From Eukaryota sp. TZLM1-RC (Eukaryota > Metamonada: BaSk clade): DNA of 64,000 nt. The stretch lies in NCBI GenBank assembly GCA_040285825.1, contig JAUPSS010000004.1:2646550-2710549 (forward strand). Reading direction: 5' to 3'. The position numbers and the translations under genes are program-made. Within the stretch, counting starts at the first letter, position 1. Every line of letters starts with the position of its first letter. The notes beneath the pieces are model-generated. The model saw only the letters and a program-made list of their open reading frames with translations, made no database searches and was not told where the DNA came from. Shown piece after piece: positions 28,760-37,859 of this stretch.

Positions 28760-29489
28760 GCATTTTTCTTAAAATTGCTTGTTCGGTGTGATGTGTAAAT
28801 GGTTTCACTGGAATAGTTGCCACCCCGGCAGAAGTCTTCATGAAAAGAACAATACCCAGAAGGCGGGTGGTTTGGAACAAAACCCTTGCTGTGAACAGTT
28901 TGATCGCAGTTATATTTCATTAATGAAATGCAAATTGTTCTAGATTACAAAGTCTACAATGAACATCGTCTACGAAGAATTATAATTAAATTTATAATCC
29001 GCTTTCAAATACTGACAATTTAACAATCAAAGAATACGGTGAAACTCCTTCCAAATTGTGCACCCAACAGCATGCATAAACACAATTTGTATCTATCTGC
29101 TTAAATCTCTCCCACTGAATTACGGTTTTCGGTGTGGCTTTAAATCAAGGAGTTTCAACATCGAATCGACGATATACCGCCATCTGAAATTTTTGGTCGA
29201 TAGATTATCGAAGTCGAAACGATAATCGAAATTATCGGTCTCGATATTGTGCAAGTGTATTCAGTTATGAATAACAAAAGAATAAATAAAAAATTTAAAC
29301 AAAATGAAGACCAAAAACAGAAAAACCGTCCAATGAATGAGTCGTTGTTCATCAAAACATGACATTAAAACATTCATAGTTGATGATTCATGCGAACTGT
29401 TGTCACATCATACCATACTCTACTTGTATGAAGAATCAATTCCAGTTGAAAGCTTTCAGGAGAAATATTCCAGCGGCTATTATCGATTT
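28760..29489. other. No recognisable gene
   Basis: AT-rich with TCGA-rich stretches around 29160-29250 (repeated TCGAAT/ATCGAT-type motifs), reminiscent of hAT subterminal repeats, but no partner end was found. Confidence 0.3.
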
Positions 29490-29660
29490 TTGCTGAATTT
29501 TTGCTTTGCTAAAAAGCCGTTCACAAGCATTTCAAGCTGCTGATATCGATTTGACATCTGTACACTGGATTGACTCAACCGTTCTTTCCCTTTCAAGAAC
29601 TCTGTCTTTGAAGAGACGTTTGCGAATAGAAATAAAACAATCAGATACACAACCAAGGCA
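29490..29660 (+). pseudogene. Possible hAT transposase sliver
   Basis: A short frame contains L-K-S-R-S-Q-A-F-Q-A-A-D-I-D-L-T-S-V-H, resembling the helical segment between catalytic blocks of some hAT transposases (LQ...LD...A). No other family motif is present, so the call is weak. Confidence 0.22.
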
Positions 29661-29873
29661 CCAAAAATCTGCCAATCATCCTCAAAATCTGTCTTTCCAA
29701 GATCGAGTTATAAATTGTCTAATAAATATCATTAATTTGAAAAAATATTTCATCAACTAATGAACGAAGAACTTTCACTTAAAAGGTCCAAAACATTCAA
29801 CAGAAATGAAAATGATTAAAATATAATAATAAACAAAAAATTGGTGGAAAAACCAAAAGTTTCACATCCAATC

Positions 29874-30190
29874 TCACTTGATGACCACCAAGCCCTCATC
29901 TCCCAAAATTTGAGCAGCTTTGACAACTAAAGAGTTTATCTCCACTTGATTTGATATAGAAAAAACCAATCTCTTATTATTACCAACATAATGAACCAAT
30001 CCAAGATCCAATAGACTACGAATTCCTTCCTCAAAAACATTAAAGAATTAATTTTATTGTTGAAAAGGTCAAAATGAAAAGCATAATTTGAAAAATAAGT
30101 GAGACAAACTGAAATTTCTACAGAGCCAGCCGCACAAAGGGTTGATGTATTTTCCAATTCGTCAACCAATTTCCCTCTCCTTTTTGACAT
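29874..30190 (-). pseudogene. Duplicated 3' end of ORC5
   Basis: The minus-strand segment from M-S-K-R-R-G-K-L-V-D-E-L-E-N to V-V-I-K-stop parallels the last ~110 codons of the ORC5 gene at 34987-36156. After ~65 codons a frameshift (near 30030) breaks the frame. The DNA match extends past the stop into about 110 bp of 3' flank (29762-29873 against 34872-34986), so genomic DNA rather than a domain was copied. Upstream of 30190 the match ends abruptly. It is about 5 kb from the source and on the same strand. Confidence 0.75.
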
Positions 30191-30698
30191 TTTCTCTGCG
30201 GTCAGTAACTCGTGTGAATGGTAAAGCGATGAGTAAGTTTTGGAGCAAGACTGTTCACGGTTCAAGACGGTAAATTGAATTAAAAATTGATGTAAATTAT
30301 AAATGAAAAGTTTGTGTTATTGATGATATCAAAACAATAATAATAATAATAAAATTGTTGTTTACATGATTGGTGTTGACAATCACTATGTGACTTCAAA
30401 ATATCTAAAAATGAGTTTTGCAAAATGGATTTGATAGGGGTGATGTTTTTGAATCAAGACTTTTTATTAATAGGAAGGAGGGTTATGTGAGAAACATTGA
30501 AATAGCCAAGTATTTTACCTCTGTAGTTTTTGCCTTTCAGAAGATTTTTGTTGATGAAACAACGGAATAAGAAATAGGAATATCCATATTGATCAAATAT
30601 ATAATCAGCTTTTTTTGGTTGTCAACCAAATCTTGGACACTCCTTTTTTAGGTGCAATCGCATCATCATCAGATTTGACATTGTTGTGCCATTAGCCG
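30191..30698. other. Intergenic; contains an (AAT)n microsatellite
   Basis: A short AATAATAATAATAATAA run lies near 30333-30352. No gene; probably the promoter of the kinase gene at 30699. Confidence 0.5.
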
Positions 30699-31637
30699 AT
30701 GCCGGTGGCCTTATCTTCTGTAGATCATGTCTATACATTCCTTAACAACGTAAGCCTTCCATCTCCTCCTACAATGATCACTCCACTATCGGGGGGAACT
30801 ACCAACAAACTTTTTAAAATCTTATTAGAAGATGGTACTTCACTTTCATGCAGATTCTTTGGCAACAGGACCTGCATTGTCATTGACAGAGATCAAGAAC
30901 TGTTTTTACGACACCATCTCATCCAGTTTTCGCTTGCTCCCCGTGTGTTGTTTTCCAACAAGGCAGGTGATGTTGCTGAGTACATTGAGGGACGTTCACT
31001 TGAGGACGATGAAATGGCAAGGTTTGCTCCGTCAGTCATAGAAAGTCTCTGCAAGCTACATTCTTGCCCTGTTCCCACTCAAGCAACTAATAAGTCTATT
31101 TTTGACACTACTCGATCTTGGATTTCGCAACTTGAGTCAGGCAACTCATTGATTTCACTTGATCTAAACCGAATATCAGTTTTATTAAAGTATTTTGAAC
31201 ACAGAATTTCTCAATTACCCAAACTTAATCCTTGTATTTGCCATAATGATTTGCATGCCGGAAATCTAATTCTAACTCCTGAAAATCAAATTTCTTTTAT
31301 TGATTGCGAATATTGTTCTCTCAACAATCCCGCTTATGATTTGGCTAATTTCTTTGTTGAACACACTACATCTGAAATGATTTACAAATTATTTCCCAGT
31401 AGAAAAAGGAGACTTGAATTATTATCTCAATATCAAAACTTAATGAATCATTCTATAAGTCTCTGTGAATTCTGTGATCTTGTGGATAATTTTGTTTCTA
31501 TTTCCTTACTTCATTGGGCGGTATGGGCAGAGTTAATGGCTCAATGTGTTGATGCAGAGTTTGATTATCATCTTTATGTCAAGAAAAGAATACAACTTTT
31601 AGATGATTGGCTGCGTGGAAATTATTTAAGTTTGTGA
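30699..31637 (+). CDS. Choline/ethanolamine kinase family protein
   Basis: 312 residues from ATG 30699. The N-lobe has S-G-G-T-T-N-K-L-F-K (31-40; the family reads GG.TN..), R-F-F-G-N-R-T, and I-D-R-D-Q-E (62-67), typical of choline/ethanolamine kinases (DR..E). E-Y-I-E-G-R (94-99) lies at the hinge. The catalytic loop is C-H-N-D-L-H-A-G-N (181-189). The metal-binding motif is F-I-D-C-E-Y (200-205), followed by N-N-P-A-Y-D-L-A-N-F-F-V-E. These are the diagnostic CHNDL..GN and IDfEY..N...DIAN.F.E motifs. The enzyme would phosphorylate ethanolamine or choline with ATP, the first step of the Kennedy pathway. The substrate cannot be decided by eye; the length and N-terminus lean toward ethanolamine kinase. 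Confidence 0.85.
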   Translation: MPVALSSVDHVYTFLNNVSLPSPPTMITPLSGGTTNKLFKILLEDGTSLSCRFFGNRTCIVIDRDQELFLRHHLIQFSLAPRVLFSNKAGDVAEYIEGRSLEDDEMARFAPSVIESLCKLHSCPVPTQATNKSIFDTTRSWISQLESGNSLISLDLNRISVLLKYFEHRISQLPKLNPCICHNDLHAGNLILTPENQISFIDCEYCSLNNPAYDLANFFVEHTTSEMIYKLFPSRKRRLELLSQYQNLMNHSISLCEFCDLVDNFVSISLLHWAVWAELMAQCVDAEFDYHLYVKKRIQLLDDWLRGNYLSL

Positions 31638-32485
31638 TTTCCCGTTCAATGAAAGGACTGTTTTATTAATATTGTTTTCAGTAATTCAGCTGTATGCTTT
31701 CCAATTCAATTGATTTTTAGTCATTAAAAATAAAACATCTGTATTTTTTGAGAACAAGAATTTTGTCTGAAATGATCAAATTTTCTCTAGTCGACCAAGG
31801 AAATTTCCACACGATGCATGAATATTCCATAAGTCAATAAATGTAGAATAAACGATCCAAACTGCACTTTTTTTAGCGTCTTTTGATTTGTTTCAATAAA
31901 CTACACAACAAATGTATGCATTATTTTACAAGGACATGTAAATTGTGTTTTTTGATGCTTTATGAATTGGCTGATTTTGAAGCCTAAAACACCTGAAGAG
32001 TGGTATACATACACACTTATAATTACTGCTAAAAATGCTTCCTGGCTATAAAAGGTGAAAACAATACCAATGATATTGATAAATAATAATACCAATTAGT
32101 TAAATTTCATGACTAAATCTGCAATTGCTGTTCTTCCATTTGAATATGTCAAAATCTGAGGAGGATTATCTTCATAAAGAGTCAACCACTTGGCAATATA
32201 CTTTTTTTAACGGAAATATTTATTGAGATAAGAAAATTATACCGAGAATAAAGCCAATTTCACTGTCTCCTTAACAATTGTGCAAACTTTTGAATTATTC
32301 GTAATAGCTTGTGTCAATGCTATGAAATGTTCCCTTGACTTTGGGTAAATCAAGAAAATGCTGCACGACACAATGTTCCCTTGACATAGTTTGATAGATT
32401 TGGTCTTTGTATCGACAATGTTTCAAGGGAAAATTAAAGAAAATGTAATAATCTAGCATCAATTAAAATCACAAAAACTAAAGGA
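31638..32485. other. Intergenic, no recognisable gene
   Basis: 3' flanks of two convergent genes. AT-rich; a direct repeat of GTTCCCTTGACAT/TTTGG-like words occurs near 32330-32390. No supported ORF. Confidence 0.4.
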
Positions 32486-33367
32486 TTAAACAGCATTAGC
32501 AACAGTATAACCGTTGCCCATGTTGTTACACTTCATGAGCGAAGGTTTCCACATTTGGCAGTAGACCTTCCAATTCATTGCAGCGACTATAACGGCAACA
32601 AGAAGCCAAATAAACTCACCAAGAGCAAAGTTGCTAAAGTTCAAACTAAAGACTCGCAACTCAAAGCTTGGAGTATAATTGTTGATAGCGTTAACTGCTC
32701 CATGAAAAACAATAGCCAAGAAAGCGCTACCTTCTGTCTTGAGCCACAACCATGTGAGTACTACTGCAAGAGAACATACACCAACAGGGTAATATACCAA
32801 CCAATCCATTAATGAAAACTCAGCTTGGAAGGAATCGGGAACAAGAGCGAGAGGAAGATGCCAGAACGACCACGCTAACCCAAGCACTAGGCTTGAGATC
32901 AAAGGGTTGAAATGTGCCATCAGACGTATCTGGGCAAAACCTCTCCAACCTGGCTCCTCCATACCACCTCCTACAAGTGCCATGAACAGGAGCAATAAAG
33001 GAAACGTCCAGAAGGGAAGAACATCATCAGTGTTGATGTTCTTGCCCACAGTATAACACATCAAGAGCAAAATAGTGAGAACTGCTAAGGGAATTCCTAT
33101 AGCAGCGATGTACCATCTATAATGCAACTTCCAGTGCAATGTTGAACGCCAGAGTTCATCCGTTGTTTGGGTCTTTTTACTGACAACATAAGCAGCAACC
33201 ATCGGACCAAGAACACCCAGGAGCATTATCAAGGCACTTAAATCTTCAGATGGAATAAAAGCTGCAGAAATCCAACAAATAGCAGAGAAGAGATAAGCCA
33301 GAGCAAAGAAAACGGCCAGTGGTTTCCATCTTTGAATCGATTGGTATTGGTGTGACGATAGTAGCAT
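32486..33367 (-). CDS. CPBP-family (CAAX protease-like) membrane metalloprotease
   Basis: 293 residues from ATG 33367 with about eight hydrophobic helices. The three ABI/CPBP motifs are present: E-E-P-G-W-R-G (137-143, motif 1 EExxxR), F-W-H-L-P-L (169-173, motif 2 FxxxH), and V-F-H-G-A-V-N (220-226, motif 3 H). These residues form the intramembrane metal site in Rce1 and bacterial CPBP proteases. The E-E-P-G-W-R-G-F-A form with a C-terminal Trp-rich helix is typical of bacterial CPBP proteins rather than eukaryotic Rce1. The gene is also less AT-rich than its surroundings, so transfer from a bacterium is plausible but not proven. Its substrate is unknown; CPBP proteins serve in prenyl-protein processing, bacteriocin immunity or stress. 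Confidence 0.8.
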   Translation of the reverse strand: MLLSSHQYQSIQRWKPLAVFFALAYLFSAICWISAAFIPSEDLSALIMLLGVLGPMVAAYVVSKKTQTTDELWRSTLHWKLHYRWYIAAIGIPLAVLTILLLMCYTVGKNINTDDVLPFWTFPLLLLFMALVGGGMEEPGWRGFAQIRLMAHFNPLISSLVLGLAWSFWHLPLALVPDSFQAEFSLMDWLVYYPVGVCSLAVVLTWLWLKTEGSAFLAIVFHGAVNAINNYTPSFELRVFSLNFSNFALGEFIWLLVAVIVAAMNWKVYCQMWKPSLMKCNNMGNGYTVANAV

Positions 33368-33954
33368 TCTGATTGGAAATTGATGGGAGATTGAGTGATT
33401 GGTATGCTAATTCTGGTTTCCCTTCAAAATCTGTTTTTGATATTGGTCCTGATTAAGATGGGGTTTCAGTAATTGTTACCCAAATGTTTGACAACTAAAA
33501 GATTGGCAGCAAATACTTCTGGTCAGTTGATTGTACATACAAAATTGACAAGAAAGGTACAACCATGAACTACTAGTGATTGTTTTCGTGTATATTAATA
33601 ACTACATTAATTATTGAATTAATCAAGTAAAGTATCATGTGTGGTATCACGTGATCATTAGTTCATGGAGTATTGTGCACGAAAGTCAACAAATTAAAGA
33701 TTGTGTGATTTAAACTTCTGGATGTGACAGGAACATCTTGAGATGATAATGAAAATAATGATGTTGTAAGCATTTCTTCAAATCAAATGTCTTGATGAAC
33801 TACAACACTCAATCAAATACAGTCAGATCTTATGAGACCAAAATCTTTGAACCAAATTTTCCTTACAAAATCCTGACCTGCTTGAATTCTCGCCGTTAAT
33901 TCGATAAAAAAACGGAGGAAAACTATTGATTGGTGGAATTATAATTCGTGAACA
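33368..33954. other. No recognisable gene
   Basis: Upstream flank of the CPBP gene, AT-rich, no supported ORF. Confidence 0.35.
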
Positions 33955-34333
33955 CCAGTGAGAAAGATCACATCAAATCTCTTCAGTGCTGTTTCTTGAA
34001 CCCTTTTTTGGAAATCGCCCAAAAATGTTGCTGCTTCAATTGATGGTTTACAGTTTGATGCGAAACTAATAAATCCTTTGTTTATTGGATGTCTCAACTA
34101 TAGACAAAATCCTTATGTTTTGACTGAGATACTAAATTAAAAGGATCATAGCAACAATTAGTAGACCTCATTGAAATAATGATGGTCATTCCTTCAAGAG
34201 CTTCAAATATAAAATCACCTCTGTTTCGTGCACAAAAATGCAGCTCGCTTTCACCAACCAAAGTAGAGAATAGAGTTATGAAACGTTTCCAATGCACAGA
34301 GAATGTGGAGTAACATTCACTCTGCAGTTGCAA
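33955..34333 (-). pseudogene. LINE fragment, endonuclease part
   Basis: The minus-strand frames include C-A-R-N-R-G-D-F-I-F-E-A-L-E-G-M-T, matching the R-N-R-G-D-L-T-F-E-D-L-E-G-T-T motif of the copy at 7179-8127. About 140 bp further on (33960-34050) DNA resembles the segment after it. Frames are broken. The partner 3' end lies at 34655-34827 on the opposite strand. Confidence 0.5.
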
Positions 34334-34654
34334 GTTAAATTGTGAAGGATGTTGTCTAACAAAATGTAATAACGCACACTTATTATACTGAAAAAGCAGA
34401 ATCAGCGAAAAGCAAATTATGTATTTGAGGAATTTTAATTTTGGATGAGATATGAAAATGGTTGAGAATGATTGAGTTTATCCAACATAGAACTGGAACT
34501 TCATTTGTATTAGAGTGTAAGTGACATAGTTTGTTGCAACTACCTGTTTGAATGGTTGCAATCCGACTTTTTGAGGCTAGTTCTAGTGCATCAGATAATT
34601 TTGAATCAACATTGTCAAATTCCGCCAATGAAATCAAAACCAGTTTGGAAATAC

Positions 34655-34827
34655 CACACGAAATTTACCTGAATTACTTTACGGGACATATTTTTAAGGG
34701 GATGTTGAAGATGGTTTCTGATGCTTTGCTTTCTCTTGGGTCTCACTATGAGAGAGTTGCATCCAGTGTTTTTGTTTTGGGAGAGATGGGATATTTAGAT
34801 GTTGATTTAGAAGTTTTTAATAAATAA
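34655..34827 (+). pseudogene. LINE 3'-terminal fragment
   Basis: Encodes F-K-G-M-L-K-M-V-S-D-A-L-L-S-L-G-S-H-Y-E, then E-M-G-Y-L-D-V-D-L and a stop near 34827. It is near-identical to the end of the minus-strand copy at 37358-37777. It is opposite in orientation to the endonuclease fragment at 33955-34333, an arrangement that twin priming during LINE insertion can give. Confidence 0.55.
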
Positions 34828-34986
34828 TTTAAATTTAAGAAACTATTAACTAAACCGATGCATGATGCATGAAGAACTTTCACTTAAAAAAGTCCCAAAC
34901 ATTCCACAGAAACGAAAACAAATGGAAAAAATAATTAATTAAACAAAAAATTGCTCAAAAAAAAACCAAAAATTTCACATCCTATC

Positions 34987-36156
34987 TCACTTGATGACCA
35001 CCAAGCCCTCAACTCCCAAACTTTGAGCAGCTTTTACAACTAAAGAGTTAATCTCCACTTGATTTGAATGGGAAAAAGCTAATCTCTTATTATTACCGAC
35101 ATAATGAACCAATCCAAGGTCCAATAGACCATGAACTCCTTCCTCGAAAAACATTAAAGAATATGTGTTATTGTTGAAAAAGTCAGAATGAAAAACATAA
35201 TTCGTAAAATAAGCGAGACATACTGAAATTTCTACAGAGCCAGCCGCAAAAAGAGTTGGTCTATTTTCCAATTCGTCAACCAATTTCCCTCTCCTTTTTG
35301 ACATTTTCTTTGAATTTTGACCTATATTTGTCACCCTCTTATTTGTGCTAGATGAATTGATACAACCAAGAAAAATAGAGATCAAAACTCCACGTGACCA
35401 ATCAGAAAGTGTATGAATGATTGATTCAACAAAATCAATATTTGATTGAATAAGGTTTTGGTCAAATTGTTGAGGATCAAGTGACATCTTGACACGCGAG
35501 AAGAGCTCATCATGAGACATCTCGTGAAAATTTGATGGAAATTTCTTTCTCACGCATTCAAAAACAAAATCAACATCTAAATTGTAAGTAAACATTCTAT
35601 CAACAATTACTGAGCATAGTTCATTTTTAACCGAAACTTCTAATTTAAACTGCTCCAAGACTCTCGAAATGGCGTATTTAAACGAGGTTCTAGTGAACGG
35701 ATGGATGAAAAGAGTTGGTGGATCAAAATAACCAGAAAAGATAGAAGAGAAGAAACATGGGGGTTTGTTGGAGACAAAAATGGTGAAGAGGGAATCATCA
35801 TGAGGTAGGTTCAGTGTTGAGCGTAATGTATGGGGGTTGAGAGGGAGTTTTGGTGAGGGATAAGTTAGAGTAGTGTCGAGATCGTCGAGGATGAGGTAAA
35901 GAGAGCTATGTGTTTGATGGTTGATCATGCGTTGAAGAGAAGAGGAAGCTGAAATGATGAGGGAACGCCATGATGAGAAGTGTTTTGCAGATATGTAGAC
36001 GTGAGGGATAGATGTGAATGCAGTGGTCGTTATGAAGGTTTTAGCAGATCGTGGACCATATAACCATAGTAGTGATTCTTGTTGATATAGTGGTTGGGAT
36101 ACAAAAGAAGAGACCCTGGAGAGTGCTTGCTGGTGTATGGTGGACAGTTCCCCCAT
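34987..36156 (-). CDS. ORC5: Origin recognition complex subunit 5-like AAA+ protein
   Basis: 389 residues from ATG 36156. An AAA+ core opens with L-L-W-L-Y-G-P-R-S-A-K-T (29-40), a Walker A of the G-x4-K-T form seen in ORC5-type proteins. Walker B is S-L-Y-L-I-L-D-D-L-D (85-94). A sensor-1-like F-T-I-F-V-S-N-K and a winged-helix-like C-terminal third follow (M-S-K-R-R-G-K-L-V-D-E-L-E-N, A-G-S-V-E-I-S-V-C-L-A-Y-F). Length, degenerate P-loop and C-terminal layout fit ORC5, which helps load MCM at replication origins; ORC4 or a CDC6-like protein is the alternative. The reading frame is open upstream into a Fanzor remnant for another 146 codons, so the true start needs care. A copy of its last ~110 codons lies at 29874-30190. 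Confidence 0.62.
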   Translation of the reverse strand: MGELSTIHQQALSRVSSFVSQPLYQQESLLWLYGPRSAKTFITTTAFTSIPHVYISAKHFSSWRSLIISASSSLQRMINHQTHSSLYLILDDLDTTLTYPSPKLPLNPHTLRSTLNLPHDDSLFTIFVSNKPPCFFSSIFSGYFDPPTLFIHPFTRTSFKYAISRVLEQFKLEVSVKNELCSVIVDRMFTYNLDVDFVFECVRKKFPSNFHEMSHDELFSRVKMSLDPQQFDQNLIQSNIDFVESIIHTLSDWSRGVLISIFLGCINSSSTNKRVTNIGQNSKKMSKRRGKLVDELENRPTLFAAGSVEISVCLAYFTNYVFHSDFFNNNTYSLMFFEEGVHGLLDLGLVHYVGNNKRLAFSHSNQVEINSLVVKAAQSLGVEGLVVIK

Positions 36157-36162
36157 GTTACA

Positions 36163-36745
36163 GATGATGTCTATAACAATGAAATAAGGGTCCTTACACC
36201 GATGTAGAGCGACTGGGTTTTTGACAAGTGGATGATTTTCTCCTTGATACCTTTTTCTTTGAACCTTGATTCTCTGTAGGTATCCTGGTCTATCTCCACA
36301 ATTTATATGTGCTTCCAGCACTGCCAACATATTCAGTGAAGCATTTAGATCTCTATTCCACAAACTTTTGCATGATTTACACATGGGAAGCCTGTGACGA
36401 ATAGACATCTCATGCCTCTTCTGTGGCCTAGGATTTCTGCACCATCTGAATGTTTCAACTGTTTTCTCCGCTTTCTTACAGTTGAACCTACAGCAAGCAC
36501 TGGTTCGAAACTCATCAATTAAAAAGACCTTATAGCCAGCCTTTTTGAATAGAATCCTCAAACCTTTTTCCTTGGTAGGTTCTTTGAATTTCATGTGTTT
36601 TCGTCTTTACCAGTATCCGATTCCAATAACAACTTGGCCTGGATCACCGATTACTGATTTGAATCTCTGTATCATTCTCGCCTCAGATCTTGTGCGATTA
36701 ATCTCAGCCCATCATCTTAGTCTATTAAATATTTTTTGATGATAA
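36163..36745 (-). pseudogene. Fanzor remnant fused in frame to ORC5
   Basis: The minus-strand frame shows the RuvC-II-like strand Q-V-V-I-G-I-G-Y-W, a TAA, then K-H-M-K-F-K-E-P-T-K-E-K-G-L-R-I-L-F-K-K-A-G-Y-K. Next come V-F-L-I-D-E-F-R-T-S-A-C-C, W-C-R-N-P-R-P and C-K-S-C-K-S-L-W-N-R-D-L-N-A-S-L-N-M-L. These are classic Fanzor features: DEFRTS with a C4 finger and the final R-D. From the ATG at ~36594 the frame stays open to the ORC5 start codon at 36156 and beyond. The RuvC-I half is missing. The last ~29 bp (ending ATAGACATCATCTGT) are the shared 3'-end module also found at 20787 and 21534. Confidence 0.72.
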
Positions 36746-37029
36746 ATTTCACCAACAATATTATTTACAAAATTCTTTTGTTTAATATATGCCATAAATC
36801 TATCAAGTCTGCAGCTTTTGGAATTGAATTGGGATAAAGTTGCATCCCATTCTACTACAGATTTATTCAGAAAGTTATTCCTGGATCAGACACATTTCAA
36901 AATTCAACCAAAAACCCCATTCTATAACAATTAAGGATAAAGAAAAGCTTCCAAAGTGATTAAGCAAATTGTGATTAAATATTTATTATTGTGGTGGACC
37001 AATTCAATAGTCTGTTTGGGACGACAATT
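36746..37029. other. No recognisable gene
   Basis: AT-rich spacer between Fanzor and LINE remnants. Confidence 0.3.
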
Positions 37030-37195
37030 ATTTCCCTTTCCAGAGTCCCTTTGCCTTAGCAGCAGATCTCGTGTTGTTATTGCTTTCCCATTTTCCATAA
37101 ACGGAAGACTATCAGTAGAAGCAGCAAATTTTTTGAATGATTTCCAAAAATTGATTCAAGAAAAAACAATGAAGAGATTTTTGATGGAATTTAGT
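37030..37195 (+). pseudogene. LINE fragment, post-endonuclease segment
   Basis: Translation I-A-F-P-F-S-I-N-G-R-L-S-V-E-A and F-L-N-D-F-Q-K-L...E-K-T-M-K-R-F matches the segment at about 5200-5310 (minus) of the first LINE subfamily. Both edges are abrupt. Confidence 0.5.
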
Positions 37196-37357
37196 CCAAA
37201 TAGTTCTGATTTAATTTGAGAAAGTGTTGTAGTTCAATAAAGAAAACATATATTTTGTTATTGTTTTAAATTATGATGGGTTGAACAGAAAATTTTGAAA
37301 AATGGAAAATCAGCTTTATTTCAATTTTTTTTATTTAAATTTAATTTTATTCAAAAC

Positions 37358-37850
37358 CTATAAATCAACATCTAAAAAATCCATCTCTCCCAAAACAAAA
37401 ACACTAGATGCAACTCTCTCATAGTGAGATCCAAGAGAAAGCAAAGCATCAGAAACCATCTTAAACATCCCCTTAAAATTAGAAAACATAATTCTATTTT
37501 GCCAAAACAATCTGTTGAAATTTCTGCCAGTTCTTCTCTTTACAATAATTTCAAAATCATCCAAAAAACGTAAAGCAGTTGGTGCAAGTGAACCAAAAAG
37601 GGAAAATACAAATGGATACAAATTGTATTTTGCATGCTGTAGACTGGCCAATTTGGACAAAGGTTCATTGTATTTTTTGAATTTAAAATTTTCAGCATTT
37701 GAAAGGGGATTATGAATTTCAGAATTAACAAGCCTTTCATTTGAGGCATTACAAGGATCAACAGACATTACATCCAATAAAATGAAGCTTCCATCTAATC
37801 CAGGTAATATGACATCACCTCTATTATTCTTATGAAAATCATTTTCAACC
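37358..37850 (-). pseudogene. LINE 3'-end copy
   Basis: Continuous minus-strand frame: D-V-M-S-V-D-P-C (end of the endonuclease motif), K-F-K-K-Y-N-E-P-L-S-K-L, H-A-K-Y-N-L-Y-P-F-V-F-S-L-F-G-S-L, F-W-Q-N-R-I-M-F and the terminal E-M-D-F-L-D-V-D-L. The stop is followed by an A-rich flank (T-rich on the plus strand, 37320-37350). It is severely 5'-truncated, starting in the middle of the endonuclease, but otherwise undamaged. Confidence 0.6.
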
Positions 37851-37859
37851 TAAAAAAAG

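Noticed and set aside
32555-32812. 85-codon plus-strand ORF
   Set aside because: Antisense shadow of the CPBP protease gene.
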